Of a stretch of 64,000 bases of DNA, positions 8,362 to 18,502 are shown in pieces. Location: NCBI RefSeq assembly GCF_014635025.1, contig NZ_BMCE01000001.1:930001-994000 (forward strand), given 5' to 3'. Both the position numbers and the translations under genes were made by a program. Position 1 is the stretch's first letter; each line of letters opens with the position of its first letter. The stretch comes from Fictibacillus barbaricus. GTDB lineage: Bacteria > Bacillota > Bacilli > Bacillales > Fictibacillaceae. The notes under the pieces were generated by a model, which saw only the letters and a list, made by a program, of their open reading frames with translations, ran no database searches and was not told the DNA's origin.

Positions 8362-9096
8362 ATGCGTTATAAAAGGGTACTCATTAAACTAAGTGGCGGA
8401 GCTCTTGCAGGCACTCAGGGAACAGGGTTTGATCATCTTTCTTTAAATCATATCGCAAAAGAAGTTTTATCGGTCATTGAAAAAGGCATTGAAGTAGGTA
8501 TCGTTGTAGGCGGAGGAAATATTTTTAGGGGAAACCTTGCAGACTACTGGGGAATTGAAAGAGTCGAGGCAGATCAGATCGGTACGCTGGGGACGGTTAT
8601 CAACAGCTTAATGCTTAGAGGAGTTCTGAAAAGTAAAATGGAACAGGAAGTAAGAGTGATGAGTTCTGTCCCGATAAGCGCAGTTGCAGAACCCTATATT
8701 CGGTTAAGAGCTGTTCATCACTTGAACAAAGGTTATGTGGTTATCTTTGCTGGGGGTAACGGACAGCCCTATGTAACAACAGATTATCCAGCCGTCCAAC
8801 GGGCTTTGGAAATGAACTGTGATGCCATCCTCTGTGCGAAGCAAGGGGTAGATGGTGTATATGACAGCGACCCGAACCGCTTTAAACAGGCAAGGAAATA
8901 TGCGACATTACAGTATGATGAAGCCATTCGAAATAATTTAAAAGTAATGGATCAATCTGCACTCATTTTAGCTCGTGACCATGGACTACCGATACATCTG
9001 TTTGATTTTAATCAAGAAGGTTCGTTTTTAAAAATATGCAATGGCGAAGATATAGGAACATTTATCAGCCATAATATCGAAACTGCACTCGTTTAA
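8362..9096 (+). CDS. UMP kinase paralogue (amino acid kinase family)
   Basis: A 244-aa amino-acid-kinase-fold protein resembling UMP kinase (PyrH), which phosphorylates UMP to UDP. Family motifs are visible: KLSGGALAG at the N-terminus, VVGGGNIFRG, GGNGQPYVTTD and GVDGVYDSDP. Several differ from the usual PyrH sequences (LSGEAL, GTGNPYFSTD, TADYMGM), and the gene stands alone, not in the usual rpsB-tsf-pyrH-frr cluster. It is therefore probably a second, diverged copy, maybe with altered regulation or substrate (inference). Start at 8362 after AGGAGGAGAAG. Confidence 0.75.
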   Translation: MRYKRVLIKLSGGALAGTQGTGFDHLSLNHIAKEVLSVIEKGIEVGIVVGGGNIFRGNLADYWGIERVEADQIGTLGTVINSLMLRGVLKSKMEQEVRVMSSVPISAVAEPYIRLRAVHHLNKGYVVIFAGGNGQPYVTTDYPAVQRALEMNCDAILCAKQGVDGVYDSDPNRFKQARKYATLQYDEAIRNNLKVMDQSALILARDHGLPIHLFDFNQEGSFLKICNGEDIGTFISHNIETALV

Positions 9097-9184
9097 TGAA
9101 GTCTTAGAAAATAAGGCATTCCAGAGCTCTAAACGGAATGCCTTCTGTATATCTAGCTCTCTTTTCTCATACATACAGCGATAT

Positions 9185-9220
9185 AAACAGCTGTCCTTAT
9201 TAGGATAGCTGTTTGTTTTT
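9185..9220 (+). terminator. Intrinsic terminator
   Basis: AAACAGCTGTCCT pairs with AGGATAGCTGTTT (one mismatch), then GTTTTTG. It ends the kinase transcript. A second stem, GGCATTCC/GGAATGCC, lies at 9117-9143 without a strong T-run. Confidence 0.75.
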
Positions 9221-9312
9221 GTTATTAAGATTCCGGACAAAAAAACAGAATGAACACGAATAGTATATGGTTATTCCTTTATAGAATAACGAGCTTAAAG
9301 GGGGCAATTGTT

Positions 9313-10179
9313 TTGAGAACAACAGATGAGAAAATTAAACTCCGCAATCATTGGTTTAAAATTATTTTGATCAGCCTGTTTTCATTGGTATTCATGTTTA
9401 AGATTGCTGTAACTAAATTCACGTTTCATTTTTCGGATATGCTGGCGTTCATTCTAGCCATATTTGCAATTGGTATTTGCAGCATGTTTTATGTAAAAGT
9501 GAATGAAGCATTGCAGGCATTTGCATCTGCAAGTAAATCTGTGCTGCCATTTCCAAGAAAAAATCTTAATGATGCAGAAGAACAGCCACAAGATCACACA
9601 GCAGAAATAAAAGAAGATACTTTAACAGAAACTGAAGCGGAAGAACTTGAGCGATTATTGTTATCGCAAGAAGAACAAGTAAAACGAATGAAACAAGTAC
9701 AACAAGAAATTAAAAATCGATTGGTAACGGAAGACCTTCATGAAGAGGACAAAAAGGATTATATTGACTACCTGCTTCAAAAGGAAAAAGAAATTATGCT
9801 TGCAAAACAAGAGATTGTAAGGATTACTTCTTTATTAGAACCCGAAGAAGATGCTGATGAAGAAGTAGAACAACAGAACTCAGATGAGTATCATGATGAG
9901 AACTCTATCCAAACAGCAAGGGCTAAAGACATCGTTCAATTGCTTGGAAAAGAGTTTGTATTAAACGCTAGTCTAGAACAATTTAATCATAAAATGAGAG
10001 AGATCCAGCATTCGATTACGATCGAAACTGCCAACCATTTAAAAGAAGAAGGGCTGATTGATCCGTATTTCAATGTAACGCGCAAAGGATTAAAAGAATT
10101 TAGACGTGCTGCGAAAAAATTCAGCTATGGTGATGGAGTTAAGTTTCTATCAAAAGTGGTACAAAGAGGGAACCGATAA
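9313..10179 (+). CDS. Membrane-anchored coiled-coil protein, unknown function
   Basis: A 288-aa protein with two closely spaced hydrophobic segments near the N-terminus (around residues 14-34 and 42-62), then a long acidic, heptad-rich region between about 90 and 190 rich in Glu, Gln and Lys that should form a coiled coil, and a basic C-terminal region (VTRKGLKEFRRAAKKFSYG). I do not recognise the family. The TTG at 9313 is preferred because AAAGGGGGC lies 8 bases upstream; an ATG at 9250 has no ribosome binding site. It is flanked by terminators, so it is probably transcribed alone. Confidence 0.65.
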   Translation: MRTTDEKIKLRNHWFKIILISLFSLVFMFKIAVTKFTFHFSDMLAFILAIFAIGICSMFYVKVNEALQAFASASKSVLPFPRKNLNDAEEQPQDHTAEIKEDTLTETEAEELERLLLSQEEQVKRMKQVQQEIKNRLVTEDLHEEDKKDYIDYLLQKEKEIMLAKQEIVRITSLLEPEEDADEEVEQQNSDEYHDENSIQTARAKDIVQLLGKEFVLNASLEQFNHKMREIQHSITIETANHLKEEGLIDPYFNVTRKGLKEFRRAAKKFSYGDGVKFLSKVVQRGNR

Positions 10180-10185
10180 AAAGGT

Positions 10186-10241
10186 AAAAGCTAATTCAGA
10201 AGCGTTAAGAGACAATACGCTAACTGTGTTAGCTTTTCCTT
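10186..10241 (+). terminator. Intrinsic terminator
   Basis: AAAAGCTAA pairs with TTAGCTTTT around an inner AGCG/CGCT stem, followed by CCTTG. It sits just after the coiled-coil gene. Confidence 0.6.
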
Positions 10242-10339
10242 GTATTTCAGGAAATTCGCTATATTGTCAATCTTAATTTTTTTGCTATTTCCTTTTCCCT
10301 GCTACAATAGACATAGATTGTGGTGAAGGAGATTATTTT

Positions 10340-11425
10340 ATGTTTATTGTTGCTAAGGTGATGCTCTATGTGAGTTTTGCTATTCTTATGGGAGCATTTA
10401 TACTGTTTACCGTACCAAAATCAAAGCGCTTTGAAATAAAACTTTCTAAAAAAGTACTTTTAATCTTGATCGGATTAATCCCTTTGTTTGGTATGGGTGA
10501 ACTACTTAGACTTACCAATCATTTAGGAGAAGATTTTGGTTATTGGCTTACTTTTCAAAACATAGTCTTTAGTTTTGAAGTCGGAAAGGGATGGATATTC
10601 CTTACTGGCATATCGGTACTGCTGTTTTTCATGGTTTTATTTAATAATGTGGCAGAAGAGCGTTTCTTTGCAGGTTTATCTCTGTTTTTACTCATTGGCA
10701 TGGGAGTTTCGGTAGGTTATTCGAGTCATGCTGCAAGTTTAGAATCTTTTGGTATATTAGCTCACACACTTCACTTCCTTGCTGTTATCACTTGGTCTGG
10801 AGTATTATTAGTAACCGGTTTTTTCAGTAATGGTGAAGGTCCTGTCTTGTCATTCTATAAATGGTTTACGCCATTAGCACTTGCTTGCTTGTTCACTGTT
10901 ATCGGAGCTGGATTATGGCTCATGTCTTATATCGTGCCTGAATATGTGAACAGCTATATGCTGAATTACGGACAAGCATTAGTGATCAAGCATATACTCT
11001 TGTTTATTATCGTGTTTTATAGTTTGATAAACGGAGTTTGGTTAAAGAAGAAGATCAAAGAGGGATCAAATTCATTATCGTTGTTAAAGTGGATCAAAGC
11101 AGAAGGAATTATCTTGTTTCTTGCTTTTGTTACAACAGCTGTTATGAGTCAGCAAACACCGCCGCATGATGTAGCGGAAACGCTGCAAATGCAGGATCCA
11201 TCACCATTGTTTACCTTAATTACAGGGCTGAGTCCTGGCGAGAATCCTATGCTGACCTTTAATTTTTCATTCATTAGCCTCATTTGGATTGCTGTTGCTG
11301 CCTTGCTTATTTTCACTGTTTTTACAGCGATTAAAAGAAGCAAAGGTATTGCGTTTGTTACGACAGCTTCCATCCTTGCTTCAGGAGCAATCTATTTAGC
11401 GATTATGTCTTCTCTAACCTTATAA
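10340..11425 (+). CDS. CopD-family membrane protein
   Basis: A 361-aa polytopic membrane protein with about nine hydrophobic segments, like the copper resistance D (CopD/PcoD) domain found in B. subtilis YcnJ but without its CopC domain. Supporting features are the segment VSVGYSSHAASLESFGILAHTLH, rich in His at a membrane edge (from about residue 123), and the conserved SQQTPPHDVAETLQ loop near 268-281. Such proteins take part in copper uptake. ATG start after GAAGGAG. It is 25 bases upstream of the yusU-like gene, so the two may be co-transcribed. Confidence 0.75.
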   Translation: MFIVAKVMLYVSFAILMGAFILFTVPKSKRFEIKLSKKVLLILIGLIPLFGMGELLRLTNHLGEDFGYWLTFQNIVFSFEVGKGWIFLTGISVLLFFMVLFNNVAEERFFAGLSLFLLIGMGVSVGYSSHAASLESFGILAHTLHFLAVITWSGVLLVTGFFSNGEGPVLSFYKWFTPLALACLFTVIGAGLWLMSYIVPEYVNSYMLNYGQALVIKHILLFIIVFYSLINGVWLKKKIKEGSNSLSLLKWIKAEGIILFLAFVTTAVMSQQTPPHDVAETLQMQDPSPLFTLITGLSPGENPMLTFNFSFISLIWIAVAALLIFTVFTAIKRSKGIAFVTTASILASGAIYLAIMSSLTL

Positions 11426-11450
11426 AAATGAGAAAGGGAAAAAAAGAAAA

Positions 11451-11699
11451 ATGGATAAAAAACTAAAGTCACAGTTAGACGGACTGACAGAAAAGTACGC
11501 TGAGTTATTAATTGGGAGCACAGACCCAGAACATATTGAAATGGTGAAAGCGTATATCCTTTACTCTTCGATTGCAAAAAGTATGCCGCCTCTTGCAAAG
11601 CATTGGAACGAGCAATATCCTGATGCAAAAGAAGCGATGAAGCAGTTAATTACAGAAATAAAAATGTTAAATGAAATGCACCGGGAAGCAAAAAAATAG
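11451..11699 (+). CDS. YusU-like small protein (DUF2573 type)
   Basis: An 82-aa soluble, helical protein with no signal peptide. The pattern LTEKYAELLIGSTDPE and SIAKSMPPLAKHWNEQYP resembles the Bacillus YusU/DUF2573 family as I remember it; function unknown. The ribosome binding site is an A-rich stretch with GAAAGGGAAA. The gene is followed by a terminator, and its place beside the yus cluster agrees with the identification. Confidence 0.65.
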   Translation: MDKKLKSQLDGLTEKYAELLIGSTDPEHIEMVKAYILYSSIAKSMPPLAKHWNEQYPDAKEAMKQLITEIKMLNEMHREAKK

Positions 11700-11709
11700 A
11701 TCATGGTGT

Positions 11710-11740
11710 AAGGGCAGTTTTCGTGCTGTCCTTTCTTTTT
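11710..11740 (+). terminator. Intrinsic terminator
   Basis: AAGGGCAG pairs with CTGTCCTT, then CTTTTT. Confidence 0.7.
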
Positions 11741-11872
11741 ACATTGAAATATTTTTAATTTTTCAAAATCGACATTATTCGCAAAAAGAATGATATATTT
11801 AAAGCGGTTACATCATTAAAAAGTATATAACTAATCTATTTAAATTTTTAAGGGTACTAGGGGGTAGTTGGT

Positions 11873-12790
11873 TTGGAACAACTTATGCGCAATTTTTTCT
11901 TATTTCTTGCTAAAAATAAATGGTTAACAAAGCTTGCTAAAAGATATGGTCTGCGTTTTGGAGCGGGGCGTTTCGTAGCAGGAGCCACACTTGAAAGCTC
12001 CATCACAGCTATTAAACGTTTAAATGAAAAGGGTATGCCTGTTACGATCGACCATCTTGGGGAATTTGTTGACAACGAACAAGAAGCCGCTGAAATGACA
12101 GAGCATTGCATCGAAGCGATCAAAGCGATCAGCAAAGAAAAGCTTGATTCACAGCTTTCGTTAAAAATGACTTCCATGGGGTTAGATATCAGTGATGAGC
12201 TCGTTCTAAGCAACATGAGAAAAATCATGGAAACAGCTAAAAAACATAATGTCTTTATCACGATCGATATGGAAGACTATACGCGTTGTGAGAAAACATT
12301 AGAGATCTTTAAACAGTTGAAGAGTGAATATGATAACATTTCAACAGTTATCCAGGCATACTTGTATCGTTCCTTAGAGGATGTACAAAGCCTGGATGAG
12401 TATCATCCGAACTTGCGGCTTGTAAAAGGTGCATACAAAGAACCGGAGACTGTTGCTTATCCAGAGAAAAGTGATGTGGATAATAACTTTAAAAAGTTGA
12501 TCGAAACACATCTGTTAAACGGAAACTATACAGCAGTGGCTACACACGATGACGCAATCATTCAATATACGAAAGATCTTGTGGAAAAACACAACATTCC
12601 ATATGATCAGTTTGAATTCCAGATGCTTTATGGAATCCGAGTAGAACGCCAAGACCAGCTAATGCAAGAAGGCTATAAAATGCGTATCTACGTGCCATAC
12701 GGAAATGACTGGTACGGTTATTTCATGAGACGTCTTGCAGAACGCCCAGCAAACGTACTATTTGTGCTAAAAGGTGTATTCGGCAAATAA
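11873..12790 (+). CDS. fadM: Proline dehydrogenase
   Basis: FAD-dependent proline dehydrogenase (PRODH, family PF01619), 305 aa, catalysing the first step of proline breakdown to pyrroline-5-carboxylate. The TIM-barrel motifs are clear: TIDMEDYTR, NLRLVKGAYKEP, ATHDD, FEFQMLYGIR and the C-terminal RRLAERPAN. The length matches the monofunctional Bacillus enzymes. The TTG start has AGGGGG 8 bases upstream. It precedes the fad operon, as yusM (also called fadM) does in B. subtilis, and has its own terminator. Confidence 0.93.
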   Translation: MEQLMRNFFLFLAKNKWLTKLAKRYGLRFGAGRFVAGATLESSITAIKRLNEKGMPVTIDHLGEFVDNEQEAAEMTEHCIEAIKAISKEKLDSQLSLKMTSMGLDISDELVLSNMRKIMETAKKHNVFITIDMEDYTRCEKTLEIFKQLKSEYDNISTVIQAYLYRSLEDVQSLDEYHPNLRLVKGAYKEPETVAYPEKSDVDNNFKKLIETHLLNGNYTAVATHDDAIIQYTKDLVEKHNIPYDQFEFQMLYGIRVERQDQLMQEGYKMRIYVPYGNDWYGYFMRRLAERPANVLFVLKGVFGK

Positions 12791-12799
12791 GAAAGTAAA

Positions 12800-12828
12800 A
12801 AAGAACCCAATTTTGGGTTCTTTTTTTG
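12800..12828 (+). terminator. Intrinsic terminator after proline dehydrogenase
   Basis: AAGAACCCAA pairs with TTGGGTTCTT with a two-base loop and a T-run. Confidence 0.9.
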
Positions 12829-12837
12829 TTGAATGAT

Positions 12838-12911
12838 TAGGGGACAGACCCCATACAAATACAAATCCTTCATATTTGTATGTACCAGGAAGACATAGTT
12901 TGGGGTGACCT
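12838..12911. repeat. REP-like palindromic element
   Basis: A compact element with the near-palindrome GGGGACAGACCCC at 12840-12852, a 10-bp inverted repeat CATACAAATA/TATTTGTATG at 12852-12861 and 12873-12882, and TGGGGTGACC at the right edge. The motif GGGGTCTGTCCCC on the other strand is one I know as a dispersed repeat in Bacillaceae. No transposase is adjacent. Only one copy is in this window. Confidence 0.5.
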
Positions 12912-13035
12912 TCCTTCAAATTAGCTCGAATTAAAACAATTTCCTTATTTGAAAGAAATAGCTCTCAACTATTGCTAAAATTCTGAATATATTTTATATT
13001 GAGTATAGGTTGATTATTTTTTTATGGTTAAAAAA

Positions 13036-13053
13036 TGAATGAGTATTCATTCA
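13036..13053. promoter_or_regulatory. FadR operator of the fad operon
   Basis: TGAATGAGTATTCATTCA matches the B. subtilis FadR (YsiA) consensus TGAATGAMTANTCATTCA at every fixed position. It lies directly upstream of the fadN ribosome binding site, where repressor binding would block transcription until long-chain acyl-CoA releases it. Confidence 0.88.
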
Positions 13054-13072
13054 ATAAAGGAGGAAGTCTATT

Positions 13073-15469
13073 TTGTCTCGAGAAATCCGAAAAGCTGCCA
13101 TACTGGGTTCTGGTGTTATGGGATCAGGCATCGCCGCTCACTTAGCAAACGTCGGAATACCAACTTTACTACTGGATATCGTACCGCCTTCTTTAAGTGA
13201 AGAGGAAAAAGCAAAGGGAATCACAGAAGATCACCCGACCTTCCGAAACAAATTTACATTGTCTGCTACACAAAAATTACTAAAACAAAAGCCGGCTCCG
13301 CTCGCGGTAAAAGAAAACCTTGAGTTGATTTCGATTGGAAACTTAACGGATGATTTAGAAAAATTAAATGACGTTGACTGGATCATTGAAGTCGTTGTAG
13401 AACGTTTAGATGTAAAGCAGAAACTTTTTGAAAAAGTTGATCAATACCGTAAACCGGGAAGCATCATAACGTCCAATACGTCTGGAATCTCCATTCGGGC
13501 CATGGCAGAAGGACGATCAGAAGACTTTAAAGCTCATTTTCTAGGTACGCATTTCTTTAATCCACCAAGATATTTAAAGCTTCTTGAGATTATTCCTACT
13601 GACGATACAAAGCCGGAAGTTGTTCAATTTATGCGTAACTTTGGTGAGAATGTACTAGGAAAAGGCGTCGTTGAAGCGAAAGACACACCAAACTTTATCG
13701 CTAATCGCATTGGGACATACGGACTGATGGTTACGATGCAAGAGATGCTGAAACAGGGATACAGCGTAGGAGAAGTTGATTCAGTTACTGGCCCGCTCAT
13801 CGGCCGTCCGAAATCAGCTACTTTTAGAACGCTTGATGTTGTTGGTCTTGATACATTTCTGCATGTTGCCCGCAACGTGTACGAACAAGTTGATGGGAAA
13901 GAAAAAGAAGTATTTGAGATTCCTGCTTTTCTGAATGAAATGGTCGATAAAGGATGGACAGGAAGCAAGACCGGGCAAGGATTTTATTTAAAGCAAAAAA
14001 GCAATACAGGAAGTGAGATTCTAGAGCTCGATCCTGCAACTCTTGAATATAAACCGCGCTCCAAGATGAAAACAGCAACACTTGAAGCAGCCAAACAAAT
14101 GAAAACAACAAACCAGAAAGTGAAAGCGCTTTTATATAGCGATGACAGAGCAGGGAAACTGCTCTGGAATATCATCAAGCCAGTGCTTTTATATTCAGCA
14201 GAAAAGTGCTATGAAATTGCGGATGACCTAGTTGCCATTGATCAAGCTATGAAATGGGGATTCGGCTGGGAGCATGGTCCGTTTGAGATTTGGGATGCAA
14301 TCGGTCTTCAAGAATCAGTAGAAAGAATGAAAGCTGAAGGAGAAACGATCCCTCAGTGGATCGAAGAAATGATTCGCTCTGAAAAAACATCTTTCTACAC
14401 AAAAGCAGAAGGTGATAAGTCCTACTACCATCATGGAACATATTTACCTGTTGAAGAAAACAAAAAAGTTATTCATCTAAGCCGCTTAAAAGAGAAGGGC
14501 AACGTGATCACTAAGAACGGTGGAGCAACTTTAATTGATCTTGGCGATGATGTGGCAGGTCTGGAGTTCACTTCTCCAAACAATGCGATCGGACCAGAGA
14601 TCATCATGATGCTTCATCAAGCGATCGATGAAGTTGAAAAGAATTACAAGGGGCTTGTAATCGGAAATCAAGGCAAAAACTTCTGTGTTGGTGCTAATCT
14701 TATGCTGATCTTAATGGAAGCACAAGATGATAATTTCTTTGAACTAGATATGATGGTCCGTCAATTTCAACAAGCGATGGCAAGGGTCCGTTATAGTGCA
14801 AGACCTGTGGTTGCAGCCAATTTTGGCATGACACTAGGCGGTGGAGTGGAAGTTTCGTTGCCTGCAGCAAGACTTCAAATGTCATCTGAGACTTATATGG
14901 GACTTGTTGAGACGGGTGTCGGCCTAATTCCGGGCGGTGGAGGAAACAAGGAACTATATCTGCGTCTATTAGAACAGCTCCCTGAAGGATCGAAGGGTGA
15001 TCTGCAAAAGGTTGCAAACCAAGCATTCGAGACGATTGCGATGGCCAAGGTTTCAACATCAGCTCAAGAAGCTGGAAAACTAGGTTTCTTACGAAAAGAA
15101 GACAGCATCTCTGTAAATGGGGACCACCTTTTACACGATGCAAAAACTCAAGTGCTTGCACTCGCTGATCTTGGGTACACACCTCCTGTTAGAAAGAAGA
15201 TTCCGGTTGTCGGTGAAGCAGGGTATGCCACGCTTGCTTTAGGTGCTCAAACGATGCACTTCAGCCAGTATATTTCAGAACATGATCTCAAAATTGCCAA
15301 GAAACTAGCATTCGTTATAGCTGGAGGAAGAGTGCCAGAAGGAACACTTGTGGATGAGCAATACTTGCTTGACCTTGAAAGAGAAGCGTTCCTCAGTCTA
15401 GCTGGAGAACCAAAAAGCCAGGCAAGAATGCAGCACATGCTTGTAAAAGGCAAGCCGCTAAGAAACTAA
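13073..15469 (+). CDS. fadN: 3-hydroxyacyl-CoA dehydrogenase / enoyl-CoA hydratase
   Basis: Bifunctional beta-oxidation enzyme of 798 aa that hydrates enoyl-CoA and oxidises 3-hydroxyacyl-CoA. The N-terminal NAD-binding motif is GSGVMGSGIAAHLANVG (residues 12-28), followed by the dehydrogenase C-terminal domain with GTHFFNPPRYLKLLE and TPNFIANRIG. A crotonase domain follows after about residue 480 with NQGKNFCVGANL and GVGLIPGGGG. The domain order is dehydrogenase then hydratase, as in B. subtilis FadN. TTG start after AAAGGAGG. First gene of fadN-fadA-fadE. Confidence 0.96.
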   Translation: MSREIRKAAILGSGVMGSGIAAHLANVGIPTLLLDIVPPSLSEEEKAKGITEDHPTFRNKFTLSATQKLLKQKPAPLAVKENLELISIGNLTDDLEKLNDVDWIIEVVVERLDVKQKLFEKVDQYRKPGSIITSNTSGISIRAMAEGRSEDFKAHFLGTHFFNPPRYLKLLEIIPTDDTKPEVVQFMRNFGENVLGKGVVEAKDTPNFIANRIGTYGLMVTMQEMLKQGYSVGEVDSVTGPLIGRPKSATFRTLDVVGLDTFLHVARNVYEQVDGKEKEVFEIPAFLNEMVDKGWTGSKTGQGFYLKQKSNTGSEILELDPATLEYKPRSKMKTATLEAAKQMKTTNQKVKALLYSDDRAGKLLWNIIKPVLLYSAEKCYEIADDLVAIDQAMKWGFGWEHGPFEIWDAIGLQESVERMKAEGETIPQWIEEMIRSEKTSFYTKAEGDKSYYHHGTYLPVEENKKVIHLSRLKEKGNVITKNGGATLIDLGDDVAGLEFTSPNNAIGPEIIMMLHQAIDEVEKNYKGLVIGNQGKNFCVGANLMLILMEAQDDNFFELDMMVRQFQQAMARVRYSARPVVAANFGMTLGGGVEVSLPAARLQMSSETYMGLVETGVGLIPGGGGNKELYLRLLEQLPEGSKGDLQKVANQAFETIAMAKVSTSAQEAGKLGFLRKEDSISVNGDHLLHDAKTQVLALADLGYTPPVRKKIPVVGEAGYATLALGAQTMHFSQYISEHDLKIAKKLAFVIAGGRVPEGTLVDEQYLLDLEREAFLSLAGEPKSQARMQHMLVKGKPLRN

Positions 15470-15484
15470 GGGGGGAAGAATTCA

Positions 15485-16666
15485 ATGTTAAAAGAGGCAG
15501 TAATAGTAGCAGGTGCAAGAACAGCAGTAGGTAAAGCAAAAAAAGGTTCTTTTGCACATATGAGACCAGATGAACTGGCTGCAGTAACGATAAAAGAAAC
15601 GTTAAAACGTGCAGGTGATTATAGCGGTCCGATCGATGATCTAATCATTGGATGTGCTGTCCCTGAAGCTGAACAAGGCATGAACATGGCGCGTCTGATT
15701 GGTGCCAGAGCAGGCTTGCCAGAAACCGTTCCTGCCATTACGATCAACCGCTTTTGTTCATCCGGTTTGCAGAGTATTGCATACGGAGCAGAGAAAATCA
15801 TGCTCGGTGCTGCAGAAGCGATTCTTGCAGGCGGTGCGGAATCCATGAGCTTAGTACCTGTGGTGGGCCACGTTGTAAAGCCAAATCCATACTTAGTTGA
15901 AACGGTTCCTCAATATTATATGGGGATGGGTCACACGGCAGAGGAAGTAGCTCGAAGATTTGGTGTTTCTAGGCAGGATCAAGATGAGTTTGCAGTTCGC
16001 AGTCATCAAAAAGCAGCTGCGGCAATCAAAGAAGGCAAGTTTAATGATGAGATCGTACCTGTGCATGTTATGAAACGCTGGCTTGATGAGCAATCCAAAC
16101 TTGTAGAAAAAGAGATTGCCGTATCCGTTGATGAAGGTGTACGCCCTGATACATCACTTGATGTCCTGGGCAAGCTGCGTCCTGCCTTTACACCCACGGG
16201 ATCTGTAACAGCAGGAAACTCCTCGCAAACAAGTGATGGAGCAGCAACTGTTCTTGTTATGAACCGAGAAAAAGCAGAGGCAGAAGGGTTAACGCCATTG
16301 TTAAAATTCCGTTCATTTGCTGTAGCGGGAGTTGCACCTGACATTATGGGAGTCGGACCTGTTGCTGCCATCCCTAAAGCACTAAAAATGGCGGGGCTCG
16401 AATTATCGGATATTGGATTATTTGAGCTGAACGAAGCATTTGCTTCTCAGAGCGTGCAGGTTATTCGTGAACTGAACCTGCCTGAAGAAAAAGTAAATGT
16501 AAACGGTGGAGCAATCGCACTCGGCCATCCGTTAGGGTGCTCAGGTACAAAATTAACACTTACGCTATTACACGAAATGAAACGCCGCAATGAGCAGTTT
16601 GGAATTGTCACGATGTGCATCGGCGGCGGAATGGGTGCTGCTGGCGTATTCGAACTTGTAGGATAA
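15485..16666 (+). CDS. fadA: Acetyl-CoA C-acyltransferase (3-ketoacyl-CoA thiolase)
   Basis: Thiolase of 393 aa that cleaves 3-ketoacyl-CoA to acetyl-CoA and a shortened acyl-CoA. The acyl-accepting Cys91 is in [10 protein letters not shown], the C-terminal catalytic motifs are [10 protein letters not shown] and [10 protein letters not shown], and the NEAFA motif is present. It starts 15 bases after fadN with AGGGGGGAAG as ribosome binding site, so the three genes form one operon under the FadR operator. Confidence 0.96.
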   Translation: MLKEAVIVAGARTAVGKAKKGSFAHMRPDELAAVTIKETLKRAGDYSGPIDDLIIGCAVPEAEQGMNMARLIGARAGLPETVPAITINRFCSSGLQSIAYGAEKIMLGAAEAILAGGAESMSLVPVVGHVVKPNPYLVETVPQYYMGMGHTAEEVARRFGVSRQDQDEFAVRSHQKAAAAIKEGKFNDEIVPVHVMKRWLDEQSKLVEKEIAVSVDEGVRPDTSLDVLGKLRPAFTPTGSVTAGNSSQTSDGAATVLVMNREKAEAEGLTPLLKFRSFAVAGVAPDIMGVGPVAAIPKALKMAGLELSDIGLFELNEAFASQSVQVIRELNLPEEKVNVNGGAIALGHPLGCSGTKLTLTLLHEMKRRNEQFGIVTMCIGGGMGAAGVFELVG

Positions 16667-16681
16667 AAAGGAGGAGAAAGA

Positions 16682-18466
16682 ATGTCAAACACAGCGGAAA
16701 AACAAATTATTGGAGGCAGTTTCTTAATTGAAGACCTTGCTGCAGAAGATATTTACACACCGGAAGATTTTTCTGAAGAACATCTGATGATTGCAAAAAC
16801 TACTGAAGATTTTATTATAAAGGAAGTTGTGCCTCAACTGGAAAAGATGGAGGATCATGACTTTGAAGTATCCCGCAAGCTGTTAACAAAGGCAGGGGAG
16901 CTTGGACTTCTAGGAGCAGATGTACCAGAAGAATATGGCGGTCTTGGACTTGATAAGATTTCTTCTTCATTAATCACTGAGAAGTTTGCACGCGGACGCG
17001 GTTTTTCGATCAGTTACGGTGCTCATGTGGGGATCGGTTCTCTTCCAATCGTTCTTTTTGGAAATGAAGAACAGAAGAAAAAGTACTTGCCGGAACTTGC
17101 AACAGGTGAAAAGATCGCTGCGTATGCACTGACAGAACCAGGCTCAGGTTCAGATGCACTTGGCGCACGAACAACAGCAAAACTGAATTCAGAAGGTACA
17201 CATTATGTCCTTAACGGCGAGAAACAGTGGATCACGAACTCTGCATTTGCTGATGTTTTCGTTGTTTATGCAAAGATTGATGGTGAGCAGTTCTCTGCTT
17301 TTATCGTGGAAAGAGACTTCCCAGGTGTATCAACTGGGCCAGAAGAAAAGAAGATGGGAATCAAGAGTTCTTCTACACGTACATTGATTCTAGAGGATGT
17401 AGCTGTTCCAAAAGAAAATTTATTATGGGAAGCAGGCAAAGGGCACCTTATCGCCTTTAATATCTTGAATATTGGTCGTTATAAGCTGGCTTTAGGCTGT
17501 GTGGGTGCTGCAAAACGTGCATTTGAAGTGTCTGTAAAATATGCAAACGAGCGTCAGCAATTCAAACGCAAGATCAGTTCTTTCAGCTTAATCCAAGAAA
17601 AGCTTGCTAACATGGCTGTTCAAACCTATGCTGCTGAAAGCTCTGTATACAGAACAGTCGGTTTGTTTGAAAACCGTCTTGGTGCTTTATCAGATGAAAA
17701 GCAAAAAGATGGCCGTGAATTAGCGAAGGCGATCGCAGAGTATGCGATTGAATGTTCATTAAACAAAGTATCAGCATCAGAAGCCCTTGATTATGTAGTA
17801 GATGAAGGAGTTCAAATTCACGGTGGTTATGGCTTCATGTCTGAGTATGAGATCGAAGGGGCTTACCGTGACTCTCGTATTAACCGCATCTTTGAAGGAA
17901 CTAACGAGATCAACCGTTTACTTGTACCAGGAACACTTGTCAAGAAAGCAATGAAGAATGAATTGCCGCTTATTCAAAAAGCAACAGCTCTTCAGCAAGA
18001 ATTGATGATGTTGATGCCTATTGAAGTTGGTTCCGAAGCCCTTGATCAAGAAAAGTACTTAGTTTCCATGGCTAAGAAGATCTTCTTGATGACGGCCGGC
18101 CTAGCGGTACAGAAATTTGGTACGAATTTGGAAAAAGAGCAGGAAGTATTGTCAAACCTTGCTGATATAATCAGTGAAATCTATAGCATGGAATCTGTAT
18201 TATTACGTACTGAAAAAGCAATCGGCAGATCTGGAGCCGAAAAGGCAAAACAAAAACTTCTATATACAGAAGTTTATTGTCAGGAAGCCTTTAACCGTAT
18301 TGAAGCTCATGCAAAAGAATCCATTATCGCTGCAGAAGAAGGCGATATGCTGCGTATGATGTTATCTGCATTAAAGAAATTAACTCGTCACACACCAATC
18401 AATGTGATTAAGAAGAAGCGCGAGATGGCTGTGCAGCTTCTTGAGGAAGAACGTTATATTGTTTAA
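16682..18466 (+). CDS. fadE: Acyl-CoA dehydrogenase
   Basis: FAD-dependent acyl-CoA dehydrogenase of 594 aa that opens the beta-oxidation cycle. The family signatures [13 protein letters not shown] and [19 protein letters not shown] are present, with a C-terminal extension of about 170 residues typical of the longer FadE type. It starts 15 bases after fadA behind AAAGGAGGAG and is the last gene of the operon, closed by a terminator. Electrons would pass to ETF, which is not in this window. Confidence 0.96.
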   Translation: MSNTAEKQIIGGSFLIEDLAAEDIYTPEDFSEEHLMIAKTTEDFIIKEVVPQLEKMEDHDFEVSRKLLTKAGELGLLGADVPEEYGGLGLDKISSSLITEKFARGRGFSISYGAHVGIGSLPIVLFGNEEQKKKYLPELATGEKIAAYALTEPGSGSDALGARTTAKLNSEGTHYVLNGEKQWITNSAFADVFVVYAKIDGEQFSAFIVERDFPGVSTGPEEKKMGIKSSSTRTLILEDVAVPKENLLWEAGKGHLIAFNILNIGRYKLALGCVGAAKRAFEVSVKYANERQQFKRKISSFSLIQEKLANMAVQTYAAESSVYRTVGLFENRLGALSDEKQKDGRELAKAIAEYAIECSLNKVSASEALDYVVDEGVQIHGGYGFMSEYEIEGAYRDSRINRIFEGTNEINRLLVPGTLVKKAMKNELPLIQKATALQQELMMLMPIEVGSEALDQEKYLVSMAKKIFLMTAGLAVQKFGTNLEKEQEVLSNLADIISEIYSMESVLLRTEKAIGRSGAEKAKQKLLYTEVYCQEAFNRIEAHAKESIIAAEEGDMLRMMLSALKKLTRHTPINVIKKKREMAVQLLEEERYIV

Positions 18467-18502
18467 TTGAATCTATTCACGCTATCCTTCAAATTCTATC
18501 TT

